Positions 24,690-36,171 of a stretch of DNA of 64,000 nucleotides are shown in pieces. Position 1 is the stretch's first letter, and the number at the start of each line of letters is the position of its first letter. Origin of the DNA: Sipunculus nudus (lineage: Eukaryota; Annelida; Sipuncula; Golfingiida; Sipunculidae). A program made the position numbers and the translations under genes. The stretch is from positions 41,805,695 to 41,869,694 of the forward strand of contig CM049316.1 in the NCBI GenBank assembly GCA_026874595.1. The letters are read 5' to 3'. The notes below the pieces were generated by a model. It was not told the DNA's origin, searched no databases, and saw only the letters and a program-made list of their open reading frames with translations.

Positions 24690-25900
24690 CTAACACTTGT
24701 GACAGGTTATTCATGCATTGGGTAGTTCCATAATAAAAGGTCAGGCATGCAGACAGGATAATATGGTCATATCTCAGTAATTAAAGGTTACATTTGCATG
24801 TGTCTGACAATTTTTTTAGGGGTATGTTTAGTCTCTGAGCTGTGTGGATTAATTTATCGGGGAAGGAACACAAGTCCATTTTGTAGATTAGGTAACTACC
24901 AATAATGGATGGCTTGGAATCAGGCATAACGAGTTGCTTTGATTAAGGACCAAATTGCATGAGTCCTGGGCATTAATCTGGTCGGCAAGAATCATTGCTG
25001 ATTTTTAAGCAAAGTCCGGGTAGACGTATCAATATGTGTGCCACCTCGGGCACAGTGAGTCAGTGCTGGAATGTGTTCCGATTTCTTGGCGTGGCGTTCA
25101 TTATTAGAATGGCGTTGGGTATGATGGAGATGTGCTTTTATTCAGCAGGGTGACGGTACATGTGACAGTATTGACTGTAGGACCCCCGTGATTATGTCTA
25201 TGAAATATTAAGCCGGCTGTAGGTCTGTATGTGGGGTGAAGCTTCCCGTTAACTGCGGCATCCATCATTATTTTGCCAATTAGAGATTCATCAGCTAGTC
25301 TTTGTGGCGGGCGGCGGCCATGGTGTGACCAAAACCCACAGGGGGGGAGCGTATTAGCGCCACAATCCATGAAAGATCATGCTGCATCACCTGTCAACAC
25401 TGTTTTAGAGCATGATTTCACAAAGAAATTATCCTGTCAGCTAGCTAGGTAATTATGATGTATCGCAAAATGAACCTGGCCAATTTTTTAAGTTTTGCCA
25501 GCCAAATTGGCCTGAGATTTTGATTCATTTTTGCTGGACAGATTGATTTTAGCTGACTCTCACAGCCTGTCGCCACACTGGGACCACGGAAAAAGCCCTT
25601 CATATTGGGTCAAAATATTATGCAGTGTTAAAGGTCTAGATCGTGGTAACATTACACTTGACGTGGTTAGATGCGGTGATTGCGCACAGCGCTGCTAACA
25701 ATGCAAGCGAGCTGGACAGAATTCTTCATTAACGTGGGCCGGGACACACACTTTCCAGCAACATGGTTTGCCCCAGCTCCCATCCAATATTAAATTTCGA
25801 TGGTGAAATTGTCACAGCTGAACACGTTAATGTGCTTTTCATGATTTTCATATTTTGAGGTAAGGGATACAAGACGTCGCCATTTTGAACAAGAAAATGA
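24690..25900. promoter_or_regulatory. GC-richer island 5 (candidate cis-regulatory region)
   Basis: Repeat-free with raised G+C, including 'gtggcgggcggcggccatgg'. Motifs: octamer ATTTGCAT at 24792-24799, 'tgtcacagctgaacacgtta', and TAAT cores. Minus-strand frames here have no recognisable domains. Function is inferred. Confidence 0.4.
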
Positions 25901-27639
25901 AGCAATCGTAGACCTGTGGCAGGCTAACCATCTGTTACGGAACAATCTCATATTGTCAAAAATTGAAATGAAACCAAGATATAGAGATTGCCAGATTAGA
26001 TAACAAAGGTGTAGACTTCGGTATTATCATGGCTGCTGGGGCACTGGAGTTGAGATCCCAGAACCCCCCAAAATTCAACTTGTTTTCATAATAATTGAAA
26101 TTAAATATAACATCACACTTCAAAAGTGCCCATCTTTCTTTTCAATGTTTGTGTGAATGATTATTTTTGTAGAAATGCTTGAAATGTCAGAGGAGTAGGT
26201 TTACATGTGTCTAGGTCTTTTTATGAGTCAAAATTAAATAAAGGACCGAGTTGAGTATTAATTTACAGGCCAGGTTTTCGAATGATTTAAGATAACCAGG
26301 TTCAGGTTTAAATGAATTGCAGATACAAAAGGGGAGGTGTTGAAATTCAGGTAAAAACCAAGGGATGTACTTGAATTTCAGACTTCATGTTCCAGAAGTA
26401 TAAAGAGTATTTTTAAAACTGTTAAATGAATTACAGTTAAATTACACATTTACATGCTACAAGAGAAAAAGTTGTCAGACTCGATAGTGGTCTTTCTCTG
26501 ACAGACGTCATCTACATTTCACTGACATACAAATAAAAAGAGATAAATACATATACCACACCTGAGGTGTGCCCTGAGGGAGGTCTTAATATTTTAGTTA
26601 TATACATTTTTGATGAACGTACTGACCTGTGATCAGGATATGCATAAAAATATACATACTGCAACAGTCCCGGTAATGTATTTCAGTGTTATATATCCAG
26701 CATGTACCAAAAATGTTTCATAAATTGAACTTAAATAATGTGTATTCAGTCAAAAATACTTTTTTCTTCCTCAAGACATACCACTTGATATTCTTTACAT
26801 GCAGATATAATATTCTTTAAGATTACTGTAATGAATATTTAGGACTCAGTTATCTCAGGAATATCTTTTATTACTGAAATCTGTTTAGATAATATACAAA
26901 TGTATATGGATTATATTCTAGGCAGTATTTCCAGGTTGGATTATTAAACATTTCATGTAGGAGAGTTTTTGAATCTCTGCTTAATGTAAAATATTTGTAT
27001 GTTAGTCCCCTGGAAAATATTTATAAAAAGGTTTTGCAGTCAGTATTAATGTAGGTAATGATTGTAAAGATCCATAAAAGTCAGCTTAGAAACTTTATAC
27101 AAAGTTTACAAGTGCAATTTCAAAAGAATATGACTCTTTACATTTTCATTTTTTTTTCCAAAATTTATTTATTCATTCTTATAATGATATATGGATTATT
27201 ATCTGTGCTGGCTTAATATTTAACAACAAAAATGATTGATATAAACTTGTTGTATATATTTAAGTGTTTAAACCAGATGACCTATACCTCTGTTTAGTGA
27301 TATACATACATATTCATCATGAAGAACTCTAATACTTTAAACCCTACAGGGTTCTCTTGTATGTACTGGTGCAGTAAGAACTCCTGATTGTGGACACTGC
27401 CCCGACCTAGGATTTTGACTGTATTAGAGAGCTGTTTTGATCACAGAGGATATGAACCATCATTTCTTAGACAGGAGTGGCACTGGAAGTGTAGTTCTAT
27501 GGCAACAGGGTGGCATTGTGTCTTTTTATAGTGAAGGAACATGAAAAAATAATAAAGGTGTCAAATCATTAATCTTGATTAATCAATTCAATTCAGCTGT
27601 CATGTGACCAGTTCAGGCAGCTTGTAGTCTCAGAATACA
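25901..27639. other. AT-rich non-coding DNA, nothing recognised
   Basis: Typical intron-like filler. No repeats of note. Confidence 0.45.
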
Positions 27640-27836
27640 GCTAGTAACACCTTCCTTCACAGACACCTCCATATTACAGACACCTCTATTACAGACACTA
27701 GAGGCTGTCTCTCAGTAAATAGACTAAATATGTAGGCAATATGTAGATCAGTAACCTCTCTTATATGAACACCTCTTTATTATGGTCAAAAACCCACTTC
27801 CTAACAATGTCCCTAATTATAAGGCTTTACTGTACA
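27640..27836. mobile_element. Decayed pogo-like MITE fragment
   Basis: Alternating 'acagacacct' blocks and a right end 'aaggctttactgta' resemble the TACAGTAAAGCC-type terminus of pogo-like MITEs. A matching left terminus is not seen, so the element is truncated or misidentified. Confidence 0.4.
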
Positions 27837-28431
27837 TAAACATTTTCTTTATTTTCTCACCACTACTTCAGTTTTATATACATTCATTAAGTAGTACAAG
27901 AGTTTCATTACTTTCTCATCTATTCATTAGAATTATGACACTATTTATATTTTTTTCTGCATATGTTCAATTTTACTTTAGTCTGATGAAATTTTACCTA
28001 AACTATTTTATTTAATTTTATTTCAGGTAAAAAGTTGCCTTTAATTCAAGGTACCTAACTTTCCATTATTACATGGTTCACATAACAAAGATAGAGGCCA
28101 GGTGGCGCTGAGCATGTTTCTTCAGCTGTTTATGTTTTTAACTTTAAGGATGATTATTGAATTATCTGGCAGGGCAGAATAAGAGGAGGCCTTTGTTCAT
28201 AGAGCCAAACAACAAAAAGGATTATATGAATTAAGTTACACCCAATTCTGGCCCGACTAACATGCAAGTGATCATATACAGGAGGACACTAAGACTTATG
28301 GGTCTGGTGTCCAAAAGTTTCCTTAACAACTGAACTGTAACATTTTGTCATACCAAGATCTGGTGACCATACAGGTGTCAAAAGAGTTAATTAAAAGTCA
28401 TGTGTTTCCTTGCTCACTACAGACACTGCAA
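27837..28431. other. AT-rich non-coding DNA, nothing recognised
   Basis: Contains 'tttatttcaggtaaaa' and 'ccaggtggcgctgag'. No gene is recognised. Confidence 0.4.
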
Positions 28432-28446
28432 CCCCCCCCCCCCCCC
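28432..28446. repeat. C15 homopolymer
   Basis: Fifteen C in a row at the left border of the large island. Confidence 0.9.
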
Positions 28447-28851
28447 TTCTTTCCTGTGGTAGCACTTTACCAGCGCCAAGACAGCCAGAGCCTTGGCTCC
28501 TAACGTGTGGCATCTGGGGACAAAAACCGCATGGCATTTAATGACAGATGTAACTCTTGTTTTGTCCCCTATTGCACATGGGTAATTATACTAACACATC
28601 ACACATGCAGTTTTTGCATATGCCAGACTCCATCTATATGTGGCTACTTTTTAATGAACCCTGTTTCCTGTCGACTGGGGTGTTTTTTCTACCGCACTCT
28701 CCTCTTGACTTTGTGGCTGCCATATCGCTGCCTGTTGCTCAACACTTACTAATCACACACACACAAATTCACTTTTCCGGCTCCAATTGCTGCTTAGCCA
28801 ATTCTGCCGACCCCATAGGCCTGGGTCATTTTGGCATGGGGATAGAAATAT

Positions 28852-28865
28852 GTTGCCATAGCAAC
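28852..28865. promoter_or_regulatory. RFX X-box-type palindrome
   Basis: GTTGCCATAGCAAC matches the X-box consensus GTNRCC-N(0-3)-RGYAAC with both half-sites intact, followed immediately by CAATT. A perfect 14-mer of this kind is unlikely by chance in 64 kb. RFX factors act in ciliated and sensory cell programmes. Confidence 0.55.
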
Positions 28866-31133
28866 CAATTTCTTAATTAGTGTGTGTTTGTTTTGGTTGG
28901 ACTGGATGTCTGTGGATATGGGATGTATCTCCTGGAGTTGGTCCCTAATTGGTCGCACGTTCATGCCCAGGCCGCAGCCAGCTTTGAAGGAGAGAAGGCG
29001 CTGCAATTTGATTTTTGTTTGGGCTCTTGTCTCAAAGGCCTTGTATTTGTAGCCCCACGAGCCAAGTCCCCACAAAGATATGATGAAGAATTTTGTAGTT
29101 ATGCATAACCTTATTATCAGATTCCAATAAATCACCGAATTTGGACTGAAATGTAATTCTGAGAAGAGGGAACTTAATTAGACTCCGGTATCTGGGAGGC
29201 GCAGGGGTGCGACCAGATGAGACCAAGTGTGCTCGGACCATCGATTATTTCTTGTGGGCCGCCTATGTTATCAAAATGTGAATAAGAAGAGATGCACCCG
29301 GCATAGCACTTTGAAGTGGGGCCTCTGATATAGCCGTGATGAGTGTTTTGGTTAATTATCCCGGCCGCCTGTGTTGTGCGTCATTATGGGGGGAGGGCTG
29401 GTAGGGTTGTAGAGGCTCTGATTCCAATTAGTGGCGGGGCCCTCCCCGTGGTGCCCTGACCTGCAAGCCCTGACTGGGGTCAGCACAGCAACGTGAGATG
29501 TTAATCAGAGTTGCATTTAGACAGACGCGTAACTGGATCATTTTGATTAGCATGCATTATGGAAATCGAGCACAAGCCATATTGCACAAATGACAGGCTC
29601 GTAATGAGGGTGTTGTCTGTCCTTAGTGATCACTAGAGAGTAGTGTTCCTTATGCAAAGTGGCTGAGGGACAGAGCAGTGGGGAGCAGAGCAGGGTATGC
29701 CTTGTCAAGAGTCCCACTGTTTCATAGTGGAATCAGGGACCCCCTTTTGATTACCCAAACAGGCCCGGACCAAATATTTGAAAAGGTATTACAGCCACAA
29801 AAGAGTTGCTATTTATTATCGGGGATGCGTACTGCAGGCAAAGAAGTGTAATTAACTCAGCCACAGGAGGCTCGCAGGGGGCTGGACCTATTCCTGTCCA
29901 ATGAGGCAGGGTCTGAAGGAATGTGGTGTGACCTAACTTTACCAGGGTCGTTTACAGGACTACACGGATACTGAAGAAGTTGCCAAGTCCCAGGAAACTT
30001 TAACGGGCTCGAGCTGTGAGTAGAACCTGCTGCCGCTGTTACAACAGGTCAGTCTGTGCATGTGTATTAGTCATGATACGCTGTCCGTAGCTTGTACTAT
30101 ACTATAGGATACACTAGATCTCAGGGTGGCCGTGTAGTGGTGGTTCTTTTGTGGCCTTTGTTCACGCGGGGGACGATCCTGACACAGGCCAGTAGAGAGG
30201 CTAACTTGTTGAGCACAGCTCCTTTCGTGACCTCAGCTTGGTTAGCTGGCTACCCTCTAGGGTGGACTGTTGTTTAGTGTCCGGTCGGCTCATACACACA
30301 GCTGCATGTATAGCAGCTTATCTTTATAACATTAGTCGTACCAAGAAACGTCTAAAGGTGAATGGAATTATAAGATGAATGGCCTGGGTGTATTTTACCC
30401 TTGACTTTATAAGGATTAACACCACGGAGGCACAAGGAATATTAAGATCAATACATTGAATTTCCTCATGGAAATAGTTATTTTATTACCACATTATCAT
30501 CTGCAGACATATAATATGCATGGAATTAGAAGGGTAATGACTCTAGTGGTAGTTTTTTTTGCCTCTTCAGGTAGCCCCCAGTGATAGATCTGTTGTAGGG
30601 GATGGTGGTGTTTCTTATCAGACTGGAGGATTTTTAATAAATAGACACATGCCCCGGCCCGTTTCACAATAACACTCTGTAAATATTATTAGATGCCAAG
30701 ATCAGAAAGCAGAAATTGCACCCAGGACTAATTTTTCTTCCAAGGAATTTATTTCCTGGAGAATTCACTGATATGGTGTTGGCATATTAATTTTTTTCTC
30801 CAGCTGAGCTGTGGCTCGGGCTTTGAAAAGAGGCCATGTGCATTTATTGTCATAATAATGTTGATATATTATTTATCTGGAGTCAGTGTGAATCATATAA
30901 TCAACAGAGTTTTTGTTTTTGAGCATCCTGAGGAATAGCCTGATATTTGGCTTTGTGAAACTGTTTATAGGGCGCCTCGGCACAGCATGGTGCGATCGGC
31001 GATTAGCTGCCATCAGAAACAGAATAATTGTTCTGTCGCGTCGGCTTTTTTTTCTCCGTCCTCCGCCAAGCCGCCCCCTATCACAGGAAGGCCAGCGCGG
31101 TGAGACAGTATTGCGCCATTTTTGTCTTGTAGG

Positions 31134-31141
31134 TGACGTCA
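31134..31141. promoter_or_regulatory. CRE-type site TGACGTCA
   Basis: A perfect palindromic CREB/ATF site, about 60 bases downstream of a CCGCC-rich, TC-rich stretch and about 20 bases after 'ttgcgccattttt', a YY1/E2F-like sequence. The combination looks promoter-like but has no transcript support. Confidence 0.4.
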
Positions 31142-31633
31142 TGCGGGCTGATCAATGATCCAGTAGATTAGGCTACGATCATTGTGCTGTCTGCACTTAT
31201 TAATAATTAATAAAACAAGGGGCAGCGTGTCGGACATGTCACAATCAAGCTGGCCCCATTGCTGCAGCCTGAAACGCAATAACCAATAATGAGTGCAACA
31301 TTATTCCCGCATTTTCCCTCGATTGACACTAGTAGGATGGTGCTGACATTGCGGCCTACCAGAGGTGCTCCAGAACTAATAAGACTGTCAAGATGTTCCC
31401 CAGAAAGAGGGAGTGGACCAGACACAGTGCAGGGTGGCCTGAAATTTTCAGAAAAGACTTGCAGCTATGCTAATTGTATGCCCTATTTTTGTGCTGGCGT
31501 GATTTACTCTTGTCTCTGTCATGGCTTCTCCGATAAAGTGGCGATTCCTTTTGTCCTTACACACAACCCCTCATCTGATCAGTTCTTTTTATTTTATATT
31601 TGTGTTCATCAAGCTTTTGCTCTTATTTGCACA

Positions 31634-31640
<7 letters not shown>

Positions 31641-31671
<31 letters not shown>
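31641..31671. repeat. (AT)n microsatellite
   Basis: TA tract after a short (GT)n. Confidence 0.9.
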
Positions 31672-31672
<1 letters not shown>

Positions 31673-32696
31673 TCATTTTGTGATAGACTGTGATTAACAT
31701 TCATTTTTTTTTTTAACAAATTTTTAAGGAGCTCCATATGTGTCAGAAGGTATTGTTCTAATAACTTGTCTCTGTTGATAATTTTTCAGTTTTTTTTTAA
31801 AAGATTTTTGCTTTTTTGTGATATTTATTTGACTTAAATAATGAAAACAAAAACAAACATCACTATCTTTATAGAACATGTTGATCAAGGGGAATTGGCA
31901 GAATTTAAATGACGGTTGATCAGACATGAGGTCACACATGTCCTAAACCTGCAACAATTAAGGCTACAAAATGATATATGAATGCTTAGTTAAAAAAAAA
32001 AAAAGTTTGCAATACATTTGAATAACTTGACAGGTGTCAGTCATTCATTGTTTGGTTCCTGGTGTCCGTTACATGGTTTAAACATCAGGAGATATTTATA
32101 GTGAATAAATAGAGATGTTATTATACTCTTTATATTTATGTAGCCATAAATGTATTGAGTCTTTACTGAAGAAACATGCATATAAATATATGAACAATGA
32201 TCAAACATTTGTCACGCGTGTACTGCCACCTGGTTACAATACACAGTATGTTATTAGTTACCACAAACAAAGTTTATAACATGACTGTATTGCAATTACT
32301 ATACATTCAGTATGAATGGTAAACTTACATGTAATCATTTTTTTTACATCATTGTGATATACAGGGCATGTTTTAACAGAGTTTTTACAGATGGTGAATT
32401 ACGTCATGACATCAATAAATGTTTTTTGATTCACTAGTTTTCATAGATTTAGAATTGTAGATTATTCATTAAAACTTGAAAGATGAAATTTTACTCTAGA
32501 TTAAAAACTGTATTCACCATGATATTTTTGTGTTATTAGGCAAAACAATTTGTCCAATATGTAAATAACTGCTATCCATTGTTTATATTAAAGTCACTGC
32601 TACACATACATACACATACACACTTATGGAAAAGCGTTAAATTGCAATTTCATTTTTTTTTTATCTGATAATTGGACACAACCTAACACATTGACT
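31672..32696. other. AT-rich non-coding DNA, nothing recognised
   Basis: Poly-T and poly-A runs, no gene signal. Confidence 0.45.
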
Positions 32697-32900
32697 TGTA
32701 TGTATATATGGTATATGTATACATGTATATATGGTATATGTATACATGTATATATGGTATATGTATACATGTATATATGGTATATGTATGCATGTATATA
32801 TGGTATATGTATACATGTATATATGGTATATGTATACATGTATATATGGTATATGTATACATGTATATATGGTATATGTATACATGTATATATGGTATAT
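32697..32900. repeat. 23-bp minisatellite, about 9 near-identical copies
   Basis: The unit gtatatatggtatatgtata plus 'cat' is almost perfectly repeated, with a single variant ('gcat') near 32788. High identity suggests recent expansion. Tyr/Ile-rich open frames across it are by-products of the repeat. Confidence 0.97.
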
Positions 32901-33609
32901 CTCTTTGTAGCAAGTCCTTTTCTATTGTTCTTCCTTCATCATAGATACAAAATAGCATCTGTTTTTTTTTTTTCTCTTTTTTTTTAATTTTTCATGCTTA
33001 AATAAATATTGATATTTTAAACTACGTTCTTTTATTCACATTTTGAAGAAGAAATACTTCCTGGGTGTTCCTGTATGGTGTGTGACACTCACCCAGTCTT
33101 TGGTCACTGGTATTTTAAAGAACTGACGTCCTGGTTTCTGGGATCACATGGCCAGCCCATCACGTTTGGCAGTATCATATCCTGTTGTCTAGCTCCAAGT
33201 TGTTTCCTCTGATGTGCCTTACTCATTATGTATGAATCGTGCCATGTTTTGAGAACATAATGACAATTTCACAGTTCTTTCTCACAGCTGACAATAACTG
33301 GGTTCCTGTAGTTGCTAAAGGTCACTGAGTGCAAGCTTCTTCTTCAGGTGCCCAAGATAATTATGTTAATAAAGAATTTTCATATTGTCAATTAGTCCCT
33401 AATTAAGCCTTTGATTTTTGTCAGTGATTTTTATATTTGTGGTTCAGGGGTGGATCAGTTATATTCCCTGATTTTAATATCACAGAAGTCAGTGATGGAC
33501 TTCTTACATACTGCATTCTGCAGTGTGGAAATAATACACACACCAAGACGACTAACAATTAATACATATTAAAGTTTTGCAAGGTTCGAGTCCTCTCTTA
33601 CTTTGGATA
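32901..33609. other. Non-coding DNA, nothing recognised
   Basis: No exon or repeat is seen. Confidence 0.4.
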
Positions 33610-34283
33610 GAGCCCAACCTTTGAGGTGCTAGAATATGTTCAGAGTCATAAAATGGCTAGAATCTTGTCAGAGACATGAAATGCACAGAATGTTGTCAGA
33701 GGCCTTGAAGTCCCTACAATGTTGTCAGAGGCCTTGAGGTGCCCAGAATGCTGCCAGAGGCCTTGAGGTGCCTGGAGTGTTTTCAAGCACCTCAAGTTTC
33801 TAGACTGTTTTTAGAGCACTTGAAGTATATAGAATATTGTCAGAGGCTTTGTATTACCCAGAATTTTGTCAGATGCCTTGTTGTACCTACAAATATAGTC
33901 AGATATTTGAAATACCTAGAATGTTGGCTGAGTTCTTGAAGTGCCTAGAATCTCGCAGAGGCCCTGGTGTGTGTAGATGAAGTGATCACAATTTTGTCAG
34001 AGACTTTGAAGATTCTAGACCATTTTCAGAGGCCTTGATGTGCCTAGAATAGTCACAGGCCTTCATGTACCTAGGATATTGTCAGACCCCTTGATGTGCC
34101 TAGAATTTTGTCAGAGGACTTGATGTGCCTAGAATGTTGTCAGAGCTTGATGTGCCTAAGAGATTGTCACAGGCCTTGACGTGCCTAAGATATTGTCAGA
34201 GGCTTTGATGTGCCTAGAATATTGTCAGAGGCCTTGATGTGCCTAGGGTAATATTTCAGAGGCCTTGATGTGCCTAGAATGTT
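33610..34283. repeat. 28-bp minisatellite (unrelated to the 7.4-kb array), about 24 copies
   Basis: The unit contains 'ttgtcagaggccttgatgtg' followed by 'cctagaat'. It is diverged on the left (gaa/aag variants) and more homogeneous on the right, as expected if recent turnover occurred at one edge. Confidence 0.92.
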
Positions 34284-34849
34284 GATGCTGTCAGTTAATA
34301 AGATATATTATCTTTTGTAATATCATAATCATCCTGGGATTAAAAATCATTCTTCATGGTCTACCCAGATAAACTGACCAAAGGTCCATATAATCTCCTA
34401 AATGAACGGAGACTGATGCCTCTTGTGCCACAAGTGTATGATTCACATGGATCGGCAAACTTGGAATTTGTTTTTATCACACAAGATAATATTATAAATC
34501 TTTGGTTCCCCCATTGTCTGTATGGGCAGAGATCCCACTCAGTACCATATAAAATAGTAAACCACCTTTGACAGAGATAAACACCAAATTTTCATGATAT
34601 GTCGAGCTTAATTTTAGAGATCAAGTGTAAGGGTATATAGTTGTATGATTACATATAACACCCGGCCTTTCATTCATACATATATATCTATATATATATA
34701 TATATATATGAGTTGTACATCTTTTTGTAAGTAGGAGTGTGGAGTACAGATAAGATCAATACTGGAGAGACATTCATGGCAAGAAGACATTTGGCACGGT
34801 TAAAGATTAAAGTATTTCCCCACTCCTATTGGTTAACTTTAGGTACTCA

Positions 34850-34897
<48 letters not shown>

Positions 34898-35079
34898 CTG
34901 AACCATTTTGTCTATATATATGCATATATGTATGTGTATATATAATAATAATAATAATAGTAATCACACATAGATAATGATCATTATATTATATACATAT
35001 ATACATATACATATATATAAATAGAGGTATAATTATTATATATGTCATTCAGAATTGCTAAATAACAGCATCATGTACC
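34284..35079. repeat. AT-rich DNA with several (AT)n tracts
   Basis: TA tracts at about 34678-34710 and 34850-34893, and smaller TA and (AAT)n tracts to 35040. No genes are seen. Confidence 0.75.
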
Positions 35080-36120
35080 ACTTGGTGTCAGGCTATTTTT
35101 CATTAGGGCTTAGCTTCACGCAGCACAATAATTACTAATAAGAACTTGTACATCAGTCCTTGCAGTGAGCTGGTCCTCAGTAGGATTTTTCCACAACTTG
35201 TGCTATATACCTTTTAGGGCTGAGTCTCCCAGGGTGCATTGAATTAAGGGGCTGTATTGAAATGTGATCAGCAGCTGCAGTTAGTGAACGTCCATCTCAG
35301 GAACCGTAAGGTTAAAAAGTTAATTAATCATATCCCAGCGCTGGCATAGACCTGTTGTAGGCAGGAAGACAGCAGCCATTATACCAGTGCTGACAGGTGC
35401 TGTGGAGCTTCTCTGGCCCCGTGTGTGTAGTGTAGTGTCTCCAAAACACCAGCAACTATGGGCTTGTTAGGTTCTCAGACCACCTGGATGTTTCCCTCAA
35501 GTCAAGCACCCATTAACCCCCAACTCACTCATCACCAGTCTACATTAACAATAATTGTTACTCGTCTACTATTTTATCAAAAAAGAATTGAAAAATCTAC
35601 AAACTCATGTATAATATATGATGTATGTGATATATGCTGTGCAAACTTTTGCTTTTCATCTAAAGTACATCCAATTTCGATATATTTGATACTAACAGAA
35701 GTTCACAAGAGGTAAAGTTGGATTTTGCATGAAAATCATTCTTATGGCCATAAAATGTGGTCTGGAATTTGTTAAGACACATGGGATGTACGTGTAATGC
35801 ATTGATCAAATTTCCAGATTACACCTTTGCACTTTGCTGACACAAGTATTAAAGTTCTAATTTGCTGGTCCTTACCAAATTTAGTTCAGTTATTATTGTG
35901 TAATAAAATCTTATTTTAGTTGAACATCAAGTAAGTCAAAGTTGTCTGTGGATCCCTTTCATGTAAACTTATATATATATACATATATGCAGACTTATCT
36001 TATTTGGCAGTTGTGAATAGTTTCAGTTGTTCATGTCATAAAGTAAAAGAATCTTGTGTACTAACAAAGTCAGGAAAATATGCAAGTTCACATATATATT
36101 TGGGGGGTTTTAGAAACATA
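35080..36120. other. Non-coding DNA, weakly GC-richer at the left
   Basis: Segment 35080-35540 is richer in G+C and repeat-free ('agcagctgcagttag', 'cccagcgctggc'), perhaps a small island. The rest is AT-rich. No coding is recognised. Confidence 0.35.
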
Positions 36121-36171
36121 ATTTTTTTTTTTTTTTACATGAACAAACCCCCCCCCCCCCCCCCCCCCCCC
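36121..36171. repeat. T-run followed by C24 homopolymer
   Basis: A T run of 15 at 36122-36136, then 24 consecutive C at 36148-36171. Confidence 0.92.

Larger units (their letters stand above)
28447..31480. promoter_or_regulatory. Large GC-richer island 6, about 3 kb (candidate cis-regulatory cluster or alternative promoter)
   Basis: The longest low-repeat, GC-richer block in the window. It contains a perfect RFX X-box GTTGCCATAGCAAC (28852-28865) followed directly by CAAT, a perfect CRE TGACGTCA (31134-31141) downstream of GC-rich sequence and 'gcgccattttt', and many homeodomain cores ('cttaattagtg', 'ggttaattatccc', 'attagcatgcattatgg'). Overlapping open frames on both strands (up to 134 codons) encode nothing recognisable. 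Inference: one or more enhancers, or a promoter with a non-coding first exon of the ZFHX gene. Confidence 0.45.

Noticed and set aside
31289-31693. 134-codon plus-strand frame
   Set aside because: The frame runs into an AT microsatellite (poly Tyr-Ile) and shows no domain; likely chance.
32624-32987. Tyr/Ile-rich frames of 71-98 codons on both strands
   Set aside because: They translate the 23-bp AT-rich repeat in all frames; no real protein.
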